Assembly: GCF_001440405.1 (NCBI RefSeq)
Contig: NZ_LLXX01000101.1
Span: 132,453 to 196,452, forward strand
Reading direction: 5' to 3'
DNA length: 64,000 nucleotides
Source: Bradyrhizobium valentinum
GTDB taxonomy: Bacteria; Pseudomonadota; Alphaproteobacteria; Rhizobiales; Xanthobacteraceae
Below are positions 26,085-34,984 of the stretch, one piece after another. Under the pieces are notes generated by a model. It was not told where the DNA came from and did not search any database. It was given only the letters and a program-made list of their open reading frames with translations. The stretch's first letter is position 1, and each line of letters begins with the position of its first letter. A program made the translations under genes and the position numbers.

Positions 26085-26184
26085 CCCTCATCCTGAGGAG
26101 CGCGTCTTCGCGCGTCTCGAAGGATGTAGGCCACAGGCCGGGCCTCATGGTTCGAGACGCGCTTCGCGCTCCTCACCATGAGGG
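26085..26184. repeat. Dispersed palindromic repeat, copy 1
   Basis: This unit of about 100 bases is bounded by CCTCATCCTGAGG and CTCACCATGAGG palindromes, with TCGAAGGATG and CATGGTTCGAGACGCGC inside. The same unit occurs inverted at 37723 and 48431. It sits between the convergent gguB and kdgD genes and can fold into a large cruciform or stem that could end transcription from both sides. Confidence 0.8.
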
Positions 26185-26196
26185 GCTTCTGACGCA

Positions 26197-27147
26197 TTAG
26201 GCGGCCGCCAGCTCGCGCTTTGCGAACTCGCACGTTTCGAGCCGCGCGACGAGCGCCGCCAGTTCCTCGGTCTCGGCCGGCGTCAGGTCCGTCAGCGGCG
26301 AACGGACATGGCCGCTGTCGCGCCCGATCACCTTCATGCCGGCCTTGATCATCGAGACGGCATAGCCGCGCTTGCGATTGCGGATCGCGATCAAGGGAAG
26401 GATGAAGTCGCGCAGCCCTGCCTGCACCGTCTCGCGGTCGCGGCGGCGCACGGCCGCGTAAAACTTGGTGGCGAACTGCGGGACGAAGTTGAATACCGCA
26501 GAGGAATAGGTGGTTACGCCCATTTCCAGATAAGGCAGTGCAAAGGTCTCGGCCGTGGGCAGCCCGCCGATATAGGTCAGCCGGTCGCCCATGCGCAGGT
26601 GGATGCGCGTCATCAGCTCGATGTCGCCGATGCCGTCCTTGTAGCCGACGAGATTGGGACAGCGCTGGCACAGTCTCTCGAGCGTATCCTCGTTCACGAT
26701 CGCGTTGTCGCGGTTGTAGACGATGACGCCGAGTGTTGTGGCGTTGCACACCGCCTCGATATGGGCCGCCAGCCCTTCCTGTTCCGAGAAGACCAGATAG
26801 GGCGGCAGCAGCAGCACCCCATCGGCTCCGGCGCCTTCGACCGCAATGGCAAGCTGGGTCGCCATCGTCGTGCCGTGGCCGATGCCGGCGAGGACCGGCA
26901 CGCGTCCCTTGGTCTGGCTCACGGCCGTTGCCACCACCTTCGCGACCTCGGCGGGACTGAGCGAGAAGAATTCGCCGGTGCCGCCGGCGGCAAAGAGCCC
27001 CGCCACCTCATAGCTGCACAGCCAGTCGAGATTGGAGCGGTAGCGGATCTCGTCGAACGTGTTGTCGGGCCGAAACGGCGTGACGGGAAACGACAGCAGG
27101 CCATTGCCGATCCGGCTGGCCATCTCTTTGGGGGTCATCCTGCTCAT
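26197..27147 (-). CDS. kdgD: 5-dehydro-4-deoxyglucarate dehydratase
   Basis: The 316-residue enzyme of the dihydrodipicolinate synthase family decarboxylates and dehydrates 5-keto-4-deoxyglucarate to 2-oxoglutarate semialdehyde. The Schiff-base lysine is Lys170 in [10 protein letters not shown], with the family tyrosine at 144 in VIVYNRDN. The N-terminus LLSFPVTPF and the [13 protein letters not shown] loop match KdgD and not DapA. The product of GarD is its substrate, so the two genes complete galactarate (or glucarate) breakdown up to the semialdehyde; no semialdehyde dehydrogenase gene is in the window. AAGGA lies before the ATG. It probably shares transcription with the LysR gene upstream. 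Confidence 0.9.
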   Translation of the reverse strand: MSRMTPKEMASRIGNGLLSFPVTPFRPDNTFDEIRYRSNLDWLCSYEVAGLFAAGGTGEFFSLSPAEVAKVVATAVSQTKGRVPVLAGIGHGTTMATQLAIAVEGAGADGVLLLPPYLVFSEQEGLAAHIEAVCNATTLGVIVYNRDNAIVNEDTLERLCQRCPNLVGYKDGIGDIELMTRIHLRMGDRLTYIGGLPTAETFALPYLEMGVTTYSSAVFNFVPQFATKFYAAVRRRDRETVQAGLRDFILPLIAIRNRKRGYAVSMIKAGMKVIGRDSGHVRSPLTDLTPAETEELAALVARLETCEFAKRELAAA

Positions 27148-27210
27148 GCTCTGATCCTTCAGCGGCTTACGCGGAAGGATTAATGCAAGATGGCTACAGA
27201 CGGAGACCAA

Positions 27211-28137
27211 TCACTGTATCGATCGATCCATTGATTGGATCGAGCCGGCCTGAGCGGCAAGGTTTCGCGCGACGCCGGCAATGACGGGAAGGAGCGGATT
27301 GTCGTTGTCGCCGCGCCGGACAAAGAACAACTCGGCCGGCCGCTGCCACTGCATCAGGACGGGGCGCAGCACCACGCCGCTGAAATGGAGATTCAGCGCT
27401 GCCTCGGGGACCAGGGCGACCCCGACACCGGAATGCACCATGGCGAGGATCGAATGGATCTGGGCGAGATGCTGCACATAGTTCGGCACCAAATTTGCGC
27501 GTGAAAACAGCTCGACCAGGAGATCGTGGAAATAGCGCGCTTCATAGGGCTCGTACATGATGAAGGGCTCACCCGTGAGATCCTCCAGACGCAATTGGGG
27601 GGCCTGCACCAGCGGGTGCTTGCTCGGTAGCGCCGCGATCAGCGGCTCTGCCGTCACACGGAAGGCGTCAAGGTTGCCGCGCGGGATCGGCGGGCGGAGC
27701 AGGCCGATATCGATCTCGCCGGAATCGAGCCGTTTGAGCTGGTCACTGCTCACCATTTCCTTCAGCGAGATCTCGACATCGGGCAGTTCGCGCCGGCAGG
27801 CCGCTACCAGCGCCGGCACGTAGCTATAGGCGGATGTCGCAGTGAAGCCGATATTGATCGATCCGGCCTTGCCGTTCGCCATCCGCCGGGCCAGTACGGC
27901 CGCGCTTTCCGCAAGCTTGAGGAGATGCCGCGCGTCGGTCAGAAAACGCTGCCCCGCGGGCGTCAGTCTGACGGCCCGGTTGCTGCGCTCCAGCAGCGTC
28001 ACATCGAGGACGCGTTCGAGAATCTGGATCTGGCGGCTGAGCGGCGGCTGGGTCATGTTCAGCCGCAGCGCCGCGCGCCCGAAATGCAGTTCTTCTGCAA
28101 CTGCAACGAAGCAGCGCAACTGGCTCAACTCAAACAT
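27211..28137 (-). CDS. LysR-family transcriptional regulator
   Basis: The 308-residue regulator has the N-terminal helix-turn-helix (residues 4-62; LRCFVAVAEELHFGRAALRLNMTQPPLSRQIQILE) and a LysR substrate domain from about 90. It resembles the BenM/CatM-like branch (GFTATSAYSYVP). It diverges from the tripartite transporter genes and lies 63 bases before kdgD on the same strand, so both are likely targets. The inducer is probably a sugar diacid or derived keto acid, but this is inferred from neighbours only. Confidence 0.9.
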   Translation of the reverse strand: MFELSQLRCFVAVAEELHFGRAALRLNMTQPPLSRQIQILERVLDVTLLERSNRAVRLTPAGQRFLTDARHLLKLAESAAVLARRMANGKAGSINIGFTATSAYSYVPALVAACRRELPDVEISLKEMVSSDQLKRLDSGEIDIGLLRPPIPRGNLDAFRVTAEPLIAALPSKHPLVQAPQLRLEDLTGEPFIMYEPYEARYFHDLLVELFSRANLVPNYVQHLAQIHSILAMVHSGVGVALVPEAALNLHFSGVVLRPVLMQWQRPAELFFVRRGDNDNPLLPVIAGVARNLAAQAGSIQSMDRSIQ

Positions 28138-28256
28138 GAAACCTGCATTTTCAACTTGAGACGAGGGGCCCGGTCACCGGCCGGATGCCCCGCTTCTATA
28201 GGCTGAGGCATGGCCGATCCATCCAAAAAAGGTATCGATCTATCCGCAGACTAGTT

Positions 28257-28276
28257 CATGGGCGACCCTGCCCATG
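28257..28276. promoter_or_regulatory. Perfect inverted repeat upstream of tctC
   Basis: CATGGGC and GCCCATG arms are separated by GACCCT, 78 bases before the tctC start in the LysR/tctC divergent region. It could be a leader hairpin or an operator. It is the only clear symmetry in the interval 28138-28354. Confidence 0.4.
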
Positions 28277-28354
28277 ACCTATCATTTCTCCCAACGCGGC
28301 CTCGAAGGCCTGCAGCCTGCCGGTGAAACGGCGGGAACAAACGGAGGAAGACCG

Positions 28355-29335
28355 ATGTCTATGCCATCTCTCGCCCGGGCGATTGCCGCCGCTGTCATTA
28401 CGGTGTGTGCCTTGGCGCCAAGCGGAGCCGGCGCTCAGAATTTCGAGCGGCCCGTGCGGCTGATCGTGCCTTTCGCCCCCGGTGGCACCTCGGACATTCT
28501 CGCCCGCCTGATCAGCCCAAAACTATCCGTCGCCATCGGGCAGTCGGTCGTGGTCGAGAACAAGCCCGGCGCAGCAGGCAATCTCGGGGCCGACGCCGTC
28601 GCCAAGGCGCAGCCTGACGGCCACACCCTGTTGCTGATGGACGTTGGCTCGCTTGCCACCGCACCCAGCCTGTTTTCCGATCTTACCTTCGACGTCCAGA
28701 AGGACCTTGCGCCCATTTCCATGGTGATGTTCGGCCCCTACGTCCTGGCCGTCCACGAATCGGTTCCGGCGAAGTCAACGAAGGAGCTGATCGAATACGC
28801 CAAGGCCAATCCGAACAAGCTCACCGTCGCCAATTCCGGCGTCGGTGGCGCCAATCACATCACGGCCGTGTTGATGGCGAAGGAACTCGGAATTCAGTGG
28901 AAGAATATTCCTTACAAGGGCGGGGCAGCGGCCTCGCGCGCCGTCGTATCCGGGGAGAGCGGCGTGATCATCAACGGCGCCACCGCGACATTGCCATTCG
29001 TGCTGAACAAGCAACTCGTCGGACTTGCCGTTACCGGCGAGCAGCGGGTTGCGTCGGCCCCCGATCTGCCGACCTTCAAGGAGGCGGGCCTGCCCGGTGG
29101 CGATGCGGGGACCTGGCAAGGCATCCTGACCACGGGCGGAACGCCGCCGGCCATGGTCGCGCGCCTGAATGCCGAAATCCGCAAGATCCTGGAGATGCCC
29201 GAAATTCAACAGAAGATCGCCGAGCAGGGCGGCGTCGTGAAGGCCCAATCGCCGGAGGAGTTCCGCAACTGGCTTAAGGATGCGACGGCCCGTTGGGGCA
29301 CGATCATCCGCGAGGCCGGCATCAAGGGTAGCTGA
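28355..29335 (+). CDS. Tripartite tricarboxylate transporter binding protein (TctC/Bug family)
   Basis: The 326-residue periplasmic binding protein has a signal peptide (residues 1-27) and the Bug-family pattern: RLIVPFAPGGTSDILARLI (about 37-55), VVENKPGAAGNLGADAVAKA.PDGHTLL, and GGANHITA. Such proteins bind carboxylates and deliver them to TctAB. GGAGGAAG lies before the ATG; the longer frame was discarded. With kdgD and LysR next door the ligand may be a sugar diacid such as glucarate or galactarate, which is inference. Confidence 0.9.
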   Translation: MSMPSLARAIAAAVITVCALAPSGAGAQNFERPVRLIVPFAPGGTSDILARLISPKLSVAIGQSVVVENKPGAAGNLGADAVAKAQPDGHTLLLMDVGSLATAPSLFSDLTFDVQKDLAPISMVMFGPYVLAVHESVPAKSTKELIEYAKANPNKLTVANSGVGGANHITAVLMAKELGIQWKNIPYKGGAAASRAVVSGESGVIINGATATLPFVLNKQLVGLAVTGEQRVASAPDLPTFKEAGLPGGDAGTWQGILTTGGTPPAMVARLNAEIRKILEMPEIQQKIAEQGGVVKAQSPEEFRNWLKDATARWGTIIREAGIKGS

Positions 29336-29345
29336 GGGCGGGACG

Positions 29346-29795
29346 ATGACGCGCTCCCGGATCGACCTGCAGGATCTGCTGTTCGGCCTGTTTCTGGTGG
29401 CGGTGGCGGCGGGTACGCTCGTCGCCACGCGCAACCTGGTGATCGGCCATGCGGCCGATATGGGGCCGGGCTACATGCCCCGCGTCGTCGCGCTCGCACT
29501 TATGGGCTTCGGTCTCTTCTTCAGCGGACGCGGGCTCTGCCGTATGCGCGTCGGCATCGCGCCCGTTCAGTTGCGGCCGCTGCTTGCGATTCTCGCTTCT
29601 GTCGGTGTTTTCGCGCTGACGGCCGAGCGGCTAGGCCTTGCAATCGCCTCCGTCGTCGCCGTGATCCTTGCGAGCTTCGCCACGCGGGAAGGGCGTCTGG
29701 TCGAGACCGTTGCGTTTGCCGTCGTGCTTTCAGGCGCCGCGGTGCTGCTGTTCGTCAAGTTGCTGGGCTTGCCGATCCCGATCTGGCCGCGCTAG
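29346..29795 (+). CDS. Tripartite tricarboxylate transporter small subunit TctB
   Basis: The 149-residue membrane protein has four predicted helices (about residues 9-27, 41-60, 74-110 split, 118-140). It matches TctB in size, in its GPGYMPRVVALALMGFGL segment and in its place between tctC and tctA. It starts 10 bases after tctC and 27 bases before tctA. Confidence 0.85.
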   Translation: MTRSRIDLQDLLFGLFLVAVAAGTLVATRNLVIGHAADMGPGYMPRVVALALMGFGLFFSGRGLCRMRVGIAPVQLRPLLAILASVGVFALTAERLGLAIASVVAVILASFATREGRLVETVAFAVVLSGAAVLLFVKLLGLPIPIWPR

Positions 29796-29822
29796 GGCGG
29801 CGGGCTTCGCAGGCAGACGCAT

Positions 29823-31322
29823 ATGGAACTCTTCGATAATCTGCTGATGGGTCTTTCGACGGCCCTCGAACTCAACAATCTGATGTTCTGCCTGATCGGC
29901 GTGGTCATCGGCACCGCGATCGGCGTGCTTCCCGGCATTGGCCCGATTCCGACGGTGGCGCTGCTGTTGCCTTTCACCTTCGGCCTGTCGCCCGCCAGCG
30001 CGATGATCATGCTGGCCGGCATCTTCTACGGTGCGCAATATGGCGGCTCGACTACCGCCATCCTGGTCAATGTGCCGGGCGAGACGTCGTCGGTCGTCAC
30101 CTGTATCGACGGTCACGAGATGGCCAAGCAGGGCAAGGCCGGAACCGCGCTCGCCATCGCCGCCATCGCCTCGTTCTTTGCCGGCACGATAGCGACGATC
30201 GTGATTGCGCTGCTCAGCGTGCCGTTGTCGATGCTGGCGCTCAAATTCACTGCGGTCGAATATTTTAGCCTCCTTGTGCTCGGCCTGATTGCGGCCGTTG
30301 TCCTCGCGCACGGCTCAGTCGCCAAATCGCTGGCGATGGTGCTGCTGGGGCTGCTGCTCGGTCTCGTCGGGATTGATGTCAGCTCGGGTGTTGCACGGAT
30401 GACCTTCGGCATCCCCGCTTTGTCGGATGGTCTTGATTTCGTGCCGATCGCGATGGGCCTGTTCGGGCTCGGCGAAATCATCGCCAATCTGGAGAGACCT
30501 GCAGAGCGCCGCGTCGTCAGCCAGTCGATCCGCAGCCTGATCCCAAGCGGGAAGGACCTGCGGGCGGCCTTTCCAGCGATGGTGCGCGGCACGGCGCTGG
30601 GCTCCGTGCTGGGGGTGCTGCCCGGCGGCGGTGCCGCGCTACCGCCGTTCTCCTCCTACGCGCTGGAGAAGAAGCTCGCGCGCGATCCCTCGCGCTTCGG
30701 CAAGGGCGCCATCGAGGGCGTCGCCGGTCCGGAGGCCGCCAACAATGCCGGCGCCCAGACCAGCTTCATTCCGCTCTTGACGCTCGGCATTCCCGCCAAC
30801 GCGCTGATGGCGCTGATGATCGGCGCGCTGATGATGCAGGGCATCCAGCCCGGTCCGCAGATCATGACCGAGCAACCCAAGCTCGTCTGGGGCGTCATCG
30901 CCAGCATGTGGGTCGGCAATTTGATGCTGCTGGTGATCAACCTCCCGTTGATCGGTCTATGGGTTTCGATGCTGAAAATTCCCTATCGGTTGCTGTTTCC
31001 TGCGATCGTTTTGTTCTGCTGCATCGGCACCTATGGCATCGCCAACAGTCTGTTCAACGTATGGTTGATGATGGGTTGTGCCTTGATCGGCTATTTCTTC
31101 ATCAAGATCGGCGTTGAGCCGGCGCCGCTTCTGCTCGGTCTCGTGCTCGGTCCGCAGCTTGAGGAAAACTTTCGGCGCGCGATGCTGCTCGCGGACGGCG
31201 ATTTCACCGTCTTTCTGTCGCGACCGATCAGCGCGGTCATCCTCGGCGTCGTCGCCATTCTGTTGCTCGCGCTGTTGTCGCCGGAAATACTGAAAACGCG
31301 GAAAGAAGCGCTGGCGGAATGA
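29823..31322 (+). CDS. Tripartite tricarboxylate transporter large permease TctA
   Basis: The 499-residue permease has about eleven to twelve helices. Signature stretches are GVVIGTAIGVLPGIGPIPTVALLLPFTF (about 22-49), FYGAQYGGSTTAILVNVPGE, GSVLGVLPGGGAALPPFSSYALEK, and EGVAGPEAANNAGAQTSFIPLLTLGIPANA. These are diagnostic for TctA. It imports the ligand captured by TctC, driven by an ion gradient. It converges with the DUF1045 gene with only 9 bases between. Confidence 0.93.
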   Translation: MELFDNLLMGLSTALELNNLMFCLIGVVIGTAIGVLPGIGPIPTVALLLPFTFGLSPASAMIMLAGIFYGAQYGGSTTAILVNVPGETSSVVTCIDGHEMAKQGKAGTALAIAAIASFFAGTIATIVIALLSVPLSMLALKFTAVEYFSLLVLGLIAAVVLAHGSVAKSLAMVLLGLLLGLVGIDVSSGVARMTFGIPALSDGLDFVPIAMGLFGLGEIIANLERPAERRVVSQSIRSLIPSGKDLRAAFPAMVRGTALGSVLGVLPGGGAALPPFSSYALEKKLARDPSRFGKGAIEGVAGPEAANNAGAQTSFIPLLTLGIPANALMALMIGALMMQGIQPGPQIMTEQPKLVWGVIASMWVGNLMLLVINLPLIGLWVSMLKIPYRLLFPAIVLFCCIGTYGIANSLFNVWLMMGCALIGYFFIKIGVEPAPLLLGLVLGPQLEENFRRAMLLADGDFTVFLSRPISAVILGVVAILLLALLSPEILKTRKEALAE

Positions 31323-31331
31323 GGGCCGGCG

Positions 31332-32030
31332 TCAGCCGCGCAATGGCCAGCGGCCGATGACCCGAAACCGCGAGTTCGGATTTTCCTGACGACACAGGGC
31401 GATCGCGTCGATCGCGAGCGGCCCGATGCCGGTCGCTGAAAACCTGCTGCGCAGCATTGCCACAACCTGCTCGCGCCGCTCTGCGGGAAGCCGTCCTGTC
31501 AGCGTCATGTGGAAGCGAAATTCTTCGAAGACGTAAGGGTAGCCCCAGCGCTCGAGATAATCGCGCTGCCGCGGCGTCAGCGCTGCCGGATTTCGCCGCG
31601 CACGATCTTCCGGGCTAAGGGGGGCACGAAATGAATCGAACGCCTTGGTGGCGTCGGCGGCGAGCAGTTCGAGCTCTGCCGACGGTTCGGCCGGAATCAC
31701 CGCGATGAAGCCGCTGATTGAATCGACGACCGGTCGGATCACCGGCACAGGCCGGACCAGATCGGCGAACAATTCGGATGCCGCGGCGAGCTGCGCCTCG
31801 GGCTTGCCGTCGGCCAGCGCCATCGGCGCCTTCAGTGTGGCGTGAAAGCCGTATTTGCGGGGATCATGCGTCAGGTCGCGCCAGTCCGGGACCGTCTGCA
31901 TGACGCCGTCAGGGAAGGGCAGTTCGTCGCCGCCATAGGCGTCGTAACCGAGCAGCGACGCGCCGAACCGGTCGAGCGCGCTGCCTTGCGCTGAGGTGTA
32001 ATAGATTGCGTAACGGGGGTAATTTGCCAT
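31332..32030 (-). CDS. DUF1045 phosphonate-operon protein, 2H phosphoesterase fold
   Basis: A 232-residue protein of the putative phosphonate metabolism family (DUF1045). It starts PRYAIYYTSAQGSALDRFGASLLGYD and carries two His-x-Thr motifs: HAT in KYGFHATLKAP (about residue 62) and HMT in EEFRFHMTLTGRL (about 180). Paired HxT motifs define 2H phosphoesterases, which open cyclic phosphates or cut phosphodiesters. The neighbouring genes are phn, and no phnP is seen in the window, so it could hydrolyse the ribose cyclic phosphate left by C-P lyase. The start was placed before PRYAIYY. Confidence 0.85.
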   Translation of the reverse strand: MANYPRYAIYYTSAQGSALDRFGASLLGYDAYGGDELPFPDGVMQTVPDWRDLTHDPRKYGFHATLKAPMALADGKPEAQLAAASELFADLVRPVPVIRPVVDSISGFIAVIPAEPSAELELLAADATKAFDSFRAPLSPEDRARRNPAALTPRQRDYLERWGYPYVFEEFRFHMTLTGRLPAERREQVVAMLRSRFSATGIGPLAIDAIALCRQENPNSRFRVIGRWPLRG

Positions 32031-32050
32031 CGCGCCAGAATAGGGCTGCC

Positions 32051-33244
32051 TCACGCGGCTGCAACTGCCTTGCGGGGAGCGACGAACGAACGGACGAGAC
32101 GGTGTGCCTCCGTCAGATGGACCAGGCGTCCCGCGGCAATGACGGCGACGATTCGCGGCCGCAACGGCACGCTGTCGTCGACGAGGATGATGTCGGCGCG
32201 CTGTCCGGCAGCGAGCAGGCCACGATCGGCGAGGCCGGCCGCGCGCGCCGGCGCCGATGAGATCAATTGCCACGCTGCAGCCAGCGGCAGCACATCGTCG
32301 GCCGCAAGCCGGAAGGCCGCCAGCAGCGGCGCCGGATAATAATAATCCGATGCCAACACCGAACACAGGCCCTTGGCGATCATGTCGGACGCCTTGGTCC
32401 AGCCGGTGTGGCTGCCGCCGCGCACGACATTGGGCGCGCCGAACACGATGAAGTCGCCGGCTTCGGCAGCCTCGCGGGCGGTTTCCTCGTTGACGGGAAA
32501 TTCGGCGATGGCAACGCCCTGCGCACGAAAGGCTTGCCGCATCGCCGGGCTTTCATCGTCGTGCGAGAGCATCCGGATGTTCGCCGTACGCGCGGTCTCT
32601 GCTAGCCGGGCGACCGAAGCCGGCACGTCGTGGCTGCGGGAGACCACGTTTTGCACCAGGCGATCGAACGCCTCATTGGTGAGGCCCGTGCGCTCGACCA
32701 TTCGGCTGCGCTTCTGCGGCTTGGCGAGGCTGGCGACCGTCGAGTCCATGTGGTCGTTGAATGCGAACAGGTCGACGCGGCCTTCCGCCAGCCAGTCGAT
32801 GATTTCGCTTTCCGCCTCGAGATTGTAGGTCTCGTGGCGCAAATGGAAGCGGGTGTCGGCGGCGAGCTGCGGCCGCATCTGCTCGATCGCCTCCAGCAGT
32901 TTCCGCGCATTGTCTGCGCTGCGCAGGCCGGGCTCCCAGGACCAGGTTGTGGCATGATAGACGGTCGTGATCCCGTTGCCGATCGCCTGCCGGTCGCTGT
33001 CGATCAGCGCCACGTCGATCGGAAAATCAACTCCGGGGCGCGGCATCATCTGTCGCTCGAAGGCATCGCCATGCAGATCGACAATGCCCGGCAGCACAAG
33101 CAGTCGGTCGGCGTCGATGCTGGGCGAGCTATGGCTGTTGTCCGTGCCCACGGCGACGATCTCGCGGCCGGCAATCCGCAACGTGGTTTCGAGGATCTCG
33201 TGGCCGAGCAGGGCCCGGCCACCTTCAATGAACAGTTCGGTCAC
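32051..33244 (-). CDS. PhnM-like amidohydrolase (second copy)
   Basis: The 397-residue amidohydrolase is related to ribose 1-methylphosphonate 5-triphosphate diphosphatase. Visible motifs are [55 protein letters not shown] and LASDYYYPA. It differs from the other copy (43300) at the first metal site (HGDAFE versus HTDHLE). It starts with GTG overlapping the stop of the acetyltransferase gene (GTGA), so the two are coupled. It could act on a different triphosphate or be a partial duplicate function. Confidence 0.88.
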   Translation of the reverse strand: MTELFIEGGRALLGHEILETTLRIAGREIVAVGTDNSHSSPSIDADRLLVLPGIVDLHGDAFERQMMPRPGVDFPIDVALIDSDRQAIGNGITTVYHATTWSWEPGLRSADNARKLLEAIEQMRPQLAADTRFHLRHETYNLEAESEIIDWLAEGRVDLFAFNDHMDSTVASLAKPQKRSRMVERTGLTNEAFDRLVQNVVSRSHDVPASVARLAETARTANIRMLSHDDESPAMRQAFRAQGVAIAEFPVNEETAREAAEAGDFIVFGAPNVVRGGSHTGWTKASDMIAKGLCSVLASDYYYPAPLLAAFRLAADDVLPLAAAWQLISSAPARAAGLADRGLLAAGQRADIILVDDSVPLRPRIVAVIAAGRLVHLTEAHRLVRSFVAPRKAVAAA

Positions 33245-33906
33245 GATGCAGCACTCTGGTTGAAACTGGGGCGGCCCGATGCGGCAGCAGCTTCGTACTT
33301 CTCGAGAAAGCCCTCGACATCGAGCTTGCGGAAATCGGGCAGGGCGCGGCGAAGCATCTCGTGGTCCCAGTCCCACCATGCGAGGTCTGCAAGCCGGCCG
33401 GCAATGGATTCCGGAAACCGTCGCTTGATCGGCCGAGCCGGATTACCCGCAGCGATCGTGTAGGCGGGAACATCCCTGGTCACGATGGCGCCGGCAGCGA
33501 CCACTGCGCCGGTGCCGATCGAGCGGCCGGGCAGAATGACCGCGCCGTGACCGATCCAGACGTCATGGCCGATATGGACGTGATGTTCGCGCCGCCATGC
33601 AAAGAATTCGGCATCGTCGCTCTCGCCAGGAAAATAACTGCTGGCGCGGTAGGTGAAGTGCGCCTGCGAGGCCCGGTGCATCGGATGATTGCCCGGATTG
33701 ATCCGTGTCATCGCCGCGATCGAACAGAATTTTCCGATCGTCGTGTAGGTGATCTGCGAGTCGTTCACGACGTAGGAATAATCCGCCATCGTGACCTCGA
33801 GCAGGATGGTCCGGGCGCCAACCTCGGTGTAGGCGCCAAGCTGGCAGTCTCGCACCGACGCGGTTGGGTCGACGGCCGGGTTAGTCGAAAGCATCTTGCC
33901 GGCCAT
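33241..33906 (-). CDS. Phosphonate-cluster hexapeptide-repeat acetyltransferase
   Basis: The 221-residue left-handed beta-helix acyltransferase belongs to the chloramphenicol acetyltransferase (xenobiotic) group found in phn clusters. The repeats run from about residue 15 to 160. The catalytic His is in [12 protein letters not shown], and [19 protein letters not shown] and [25 protein letters not shown] form the last coils. It probably acetylates an aminophosphonate or an aminoalkyl group, playing the part of PhnO. Two close ATGs (33906, 33894) are possible starts. It diverges from phnC. Confidence 0.85.
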   Translation of the reverse strand: MAGKMLSTNPAVDPTASVRDCQLGAYTEVGARTILLEVTMADYSYVVNDSQITYTTIGKFCSIAAMTRINPGNHPMHRASQAHFTYRASSYFPGESDDAEFFAWRREHHVHIGHDVWIGHGAVILPGRSIGTGAVVAAGAIVTRDVPAYTIAAGNPARPIKRRFPESIAGRLADLAWWDWDHEMLRRALPDFRKLDVEGFLEKYEAAAASGRPSFNQSAAS

Positions 33907-34034
33907 CGGTAGCGTCCATCCGCAATCGAGGAAGATCAAGGGCGTGCGCTCGTCTTCGATGCGCTTGATGACAGGATCATGACGGATACGTGACGCGAAC
34001 CGTCGCTGTGGACGAACGCCGCACCGCAGCGCTC

Positions 34035-34052
34035 GTGTCACACAACTGTAAG
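34035..34052 (+). promoter_or_regulatory. Pho-box-like site upstream of phnC
   Basis: GTGTCACACAACTGTAAG resembles the alphaproteobacterial PhoB box consensus (two TGTCA-type half sites 11 bases apart), with roughly 12 of 18 positions agreeing by eye. It lies 47 bases before the phnC start, within the divergent phnC/acetyltransferase region, where PhoB could activate one or both directions. Confidence 0.55.
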
Positions 34053-34098
34053 ATCGAGCCGGTAGCGATGCTCCACGATCGGGAGTCTGGAGCATTGC

Positions 34099-34914
34099 AT
34101 GCTGGTGGTAGAAGGTTTGACGTGTCGGTTCGGTACCAAAGCCGCAGTGGATAACGCGTCATTCTCGATTCAGCCCGGCAGTTTCGTCGGCGTGATCGGC
34201 CGTTCCGGCGCCGGCAAGTCGACATTGCTTCGAATGATCAACCGTCTCGCCGAACCTTCCGAGGGGCGCATCCTGTTCGAAGGCGTCGACGTGACGGCGC
34301 TGCGCGGCAAGGATTTGCGCCAGTGGCGTGCGCGCTCGGCGATGATCTTCCAGCAGTTCAATCTGGTCGGCCGGCTCGACGTCCTGACCAACGTGTTGAT
34401 GGGGCGGCTTTCAACGGTGCCGACTTGGCGGTCGCTGGCGCAGCTCTGGCCCGAAGAGGACAAGGCAATTGCGATGTCGGCACTCGAGCAATTCGACATG
34501 GCCTCGATTGCGGCGCAGCGCGCCGACCAGCTTTCGGGTGGCCAGCAGCAGCGCGTCGCGATTGCGCGCGCGCTGGTGCAGCAGCCGGATATCATCCTTG
34601 CCGACGAGCCAATTGCGTCACTCGACCCACGCAACACCCGGATCGTGATGGATGCGCTGCTGCGCATCAACAAGCATTTCGGGATCACGGTAGTGTGCAA
34701 TCTGCATTCGCTCGACCTGGCGCGCAGCTACTGCGACCGCCTGATCGGCATGTCGGCAGGCCGAGTTGTGTTCGACGGCGCACCGGCGATGCTGACCGAT
34801 CATATCGCGCGCGAGCTCTACGATCTCGAAGCGCATGAGGTGATGGACGCGGCGCGAGAGCATGTGCCGGTCCGCGCTCCAATTCCCGCGCTCGGTACGG
34901 TTGCCGCAGCCTGA
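34099..34914 (+). CDS. phnC: Phosphonate ABC transporter ATP-binding protein
   Basis: The 271-residue ATPase of the phosphonate importer has Walker [10 protein letters not shown] (about residues 34-42), the PhnC-typical [21 protein letters not shown], signature [15 protein letters not shown], Walker [14 protein letters not shown] and the H-loop CNLHSLDLA. It starts with ATG after GGAG and is followed by phnD, phnE1 and phnE2. Expression under phosphate limitation is likely, given the Pho-box-like site upstream. Confidence 0.95.
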   Translation: MLVVEGLTCRFGTKAAVDNASFSIQPGSFVGVIGRSGAGKSTLLRMINRLAEPSEGRILFEGVDVTALRGKDLRQWRARSAMIFQQFNLVGRLDVLTNVLMGRLSTVPTWRSLAQLWPEEDKAIAMSALEQFDMASIAAQRADQLSGGQQQRVAIARALVQQPDIILADEPIASLDPRNTRIVMDALLRINKHFGITVVCNLHSLDLARSYCDRLIGMSAGRVVFDGAPAMLTDHIARELYDLEAHEVMDAAREHVPVRAPIPALGTVAAA

Positions 34915-34984
34915 GCTTTGCGTCTGCATCAGGAGTTGTGCGGCATCTAGACCGCCAGCTCCGTCACTTCGAACAGGAGACGTC

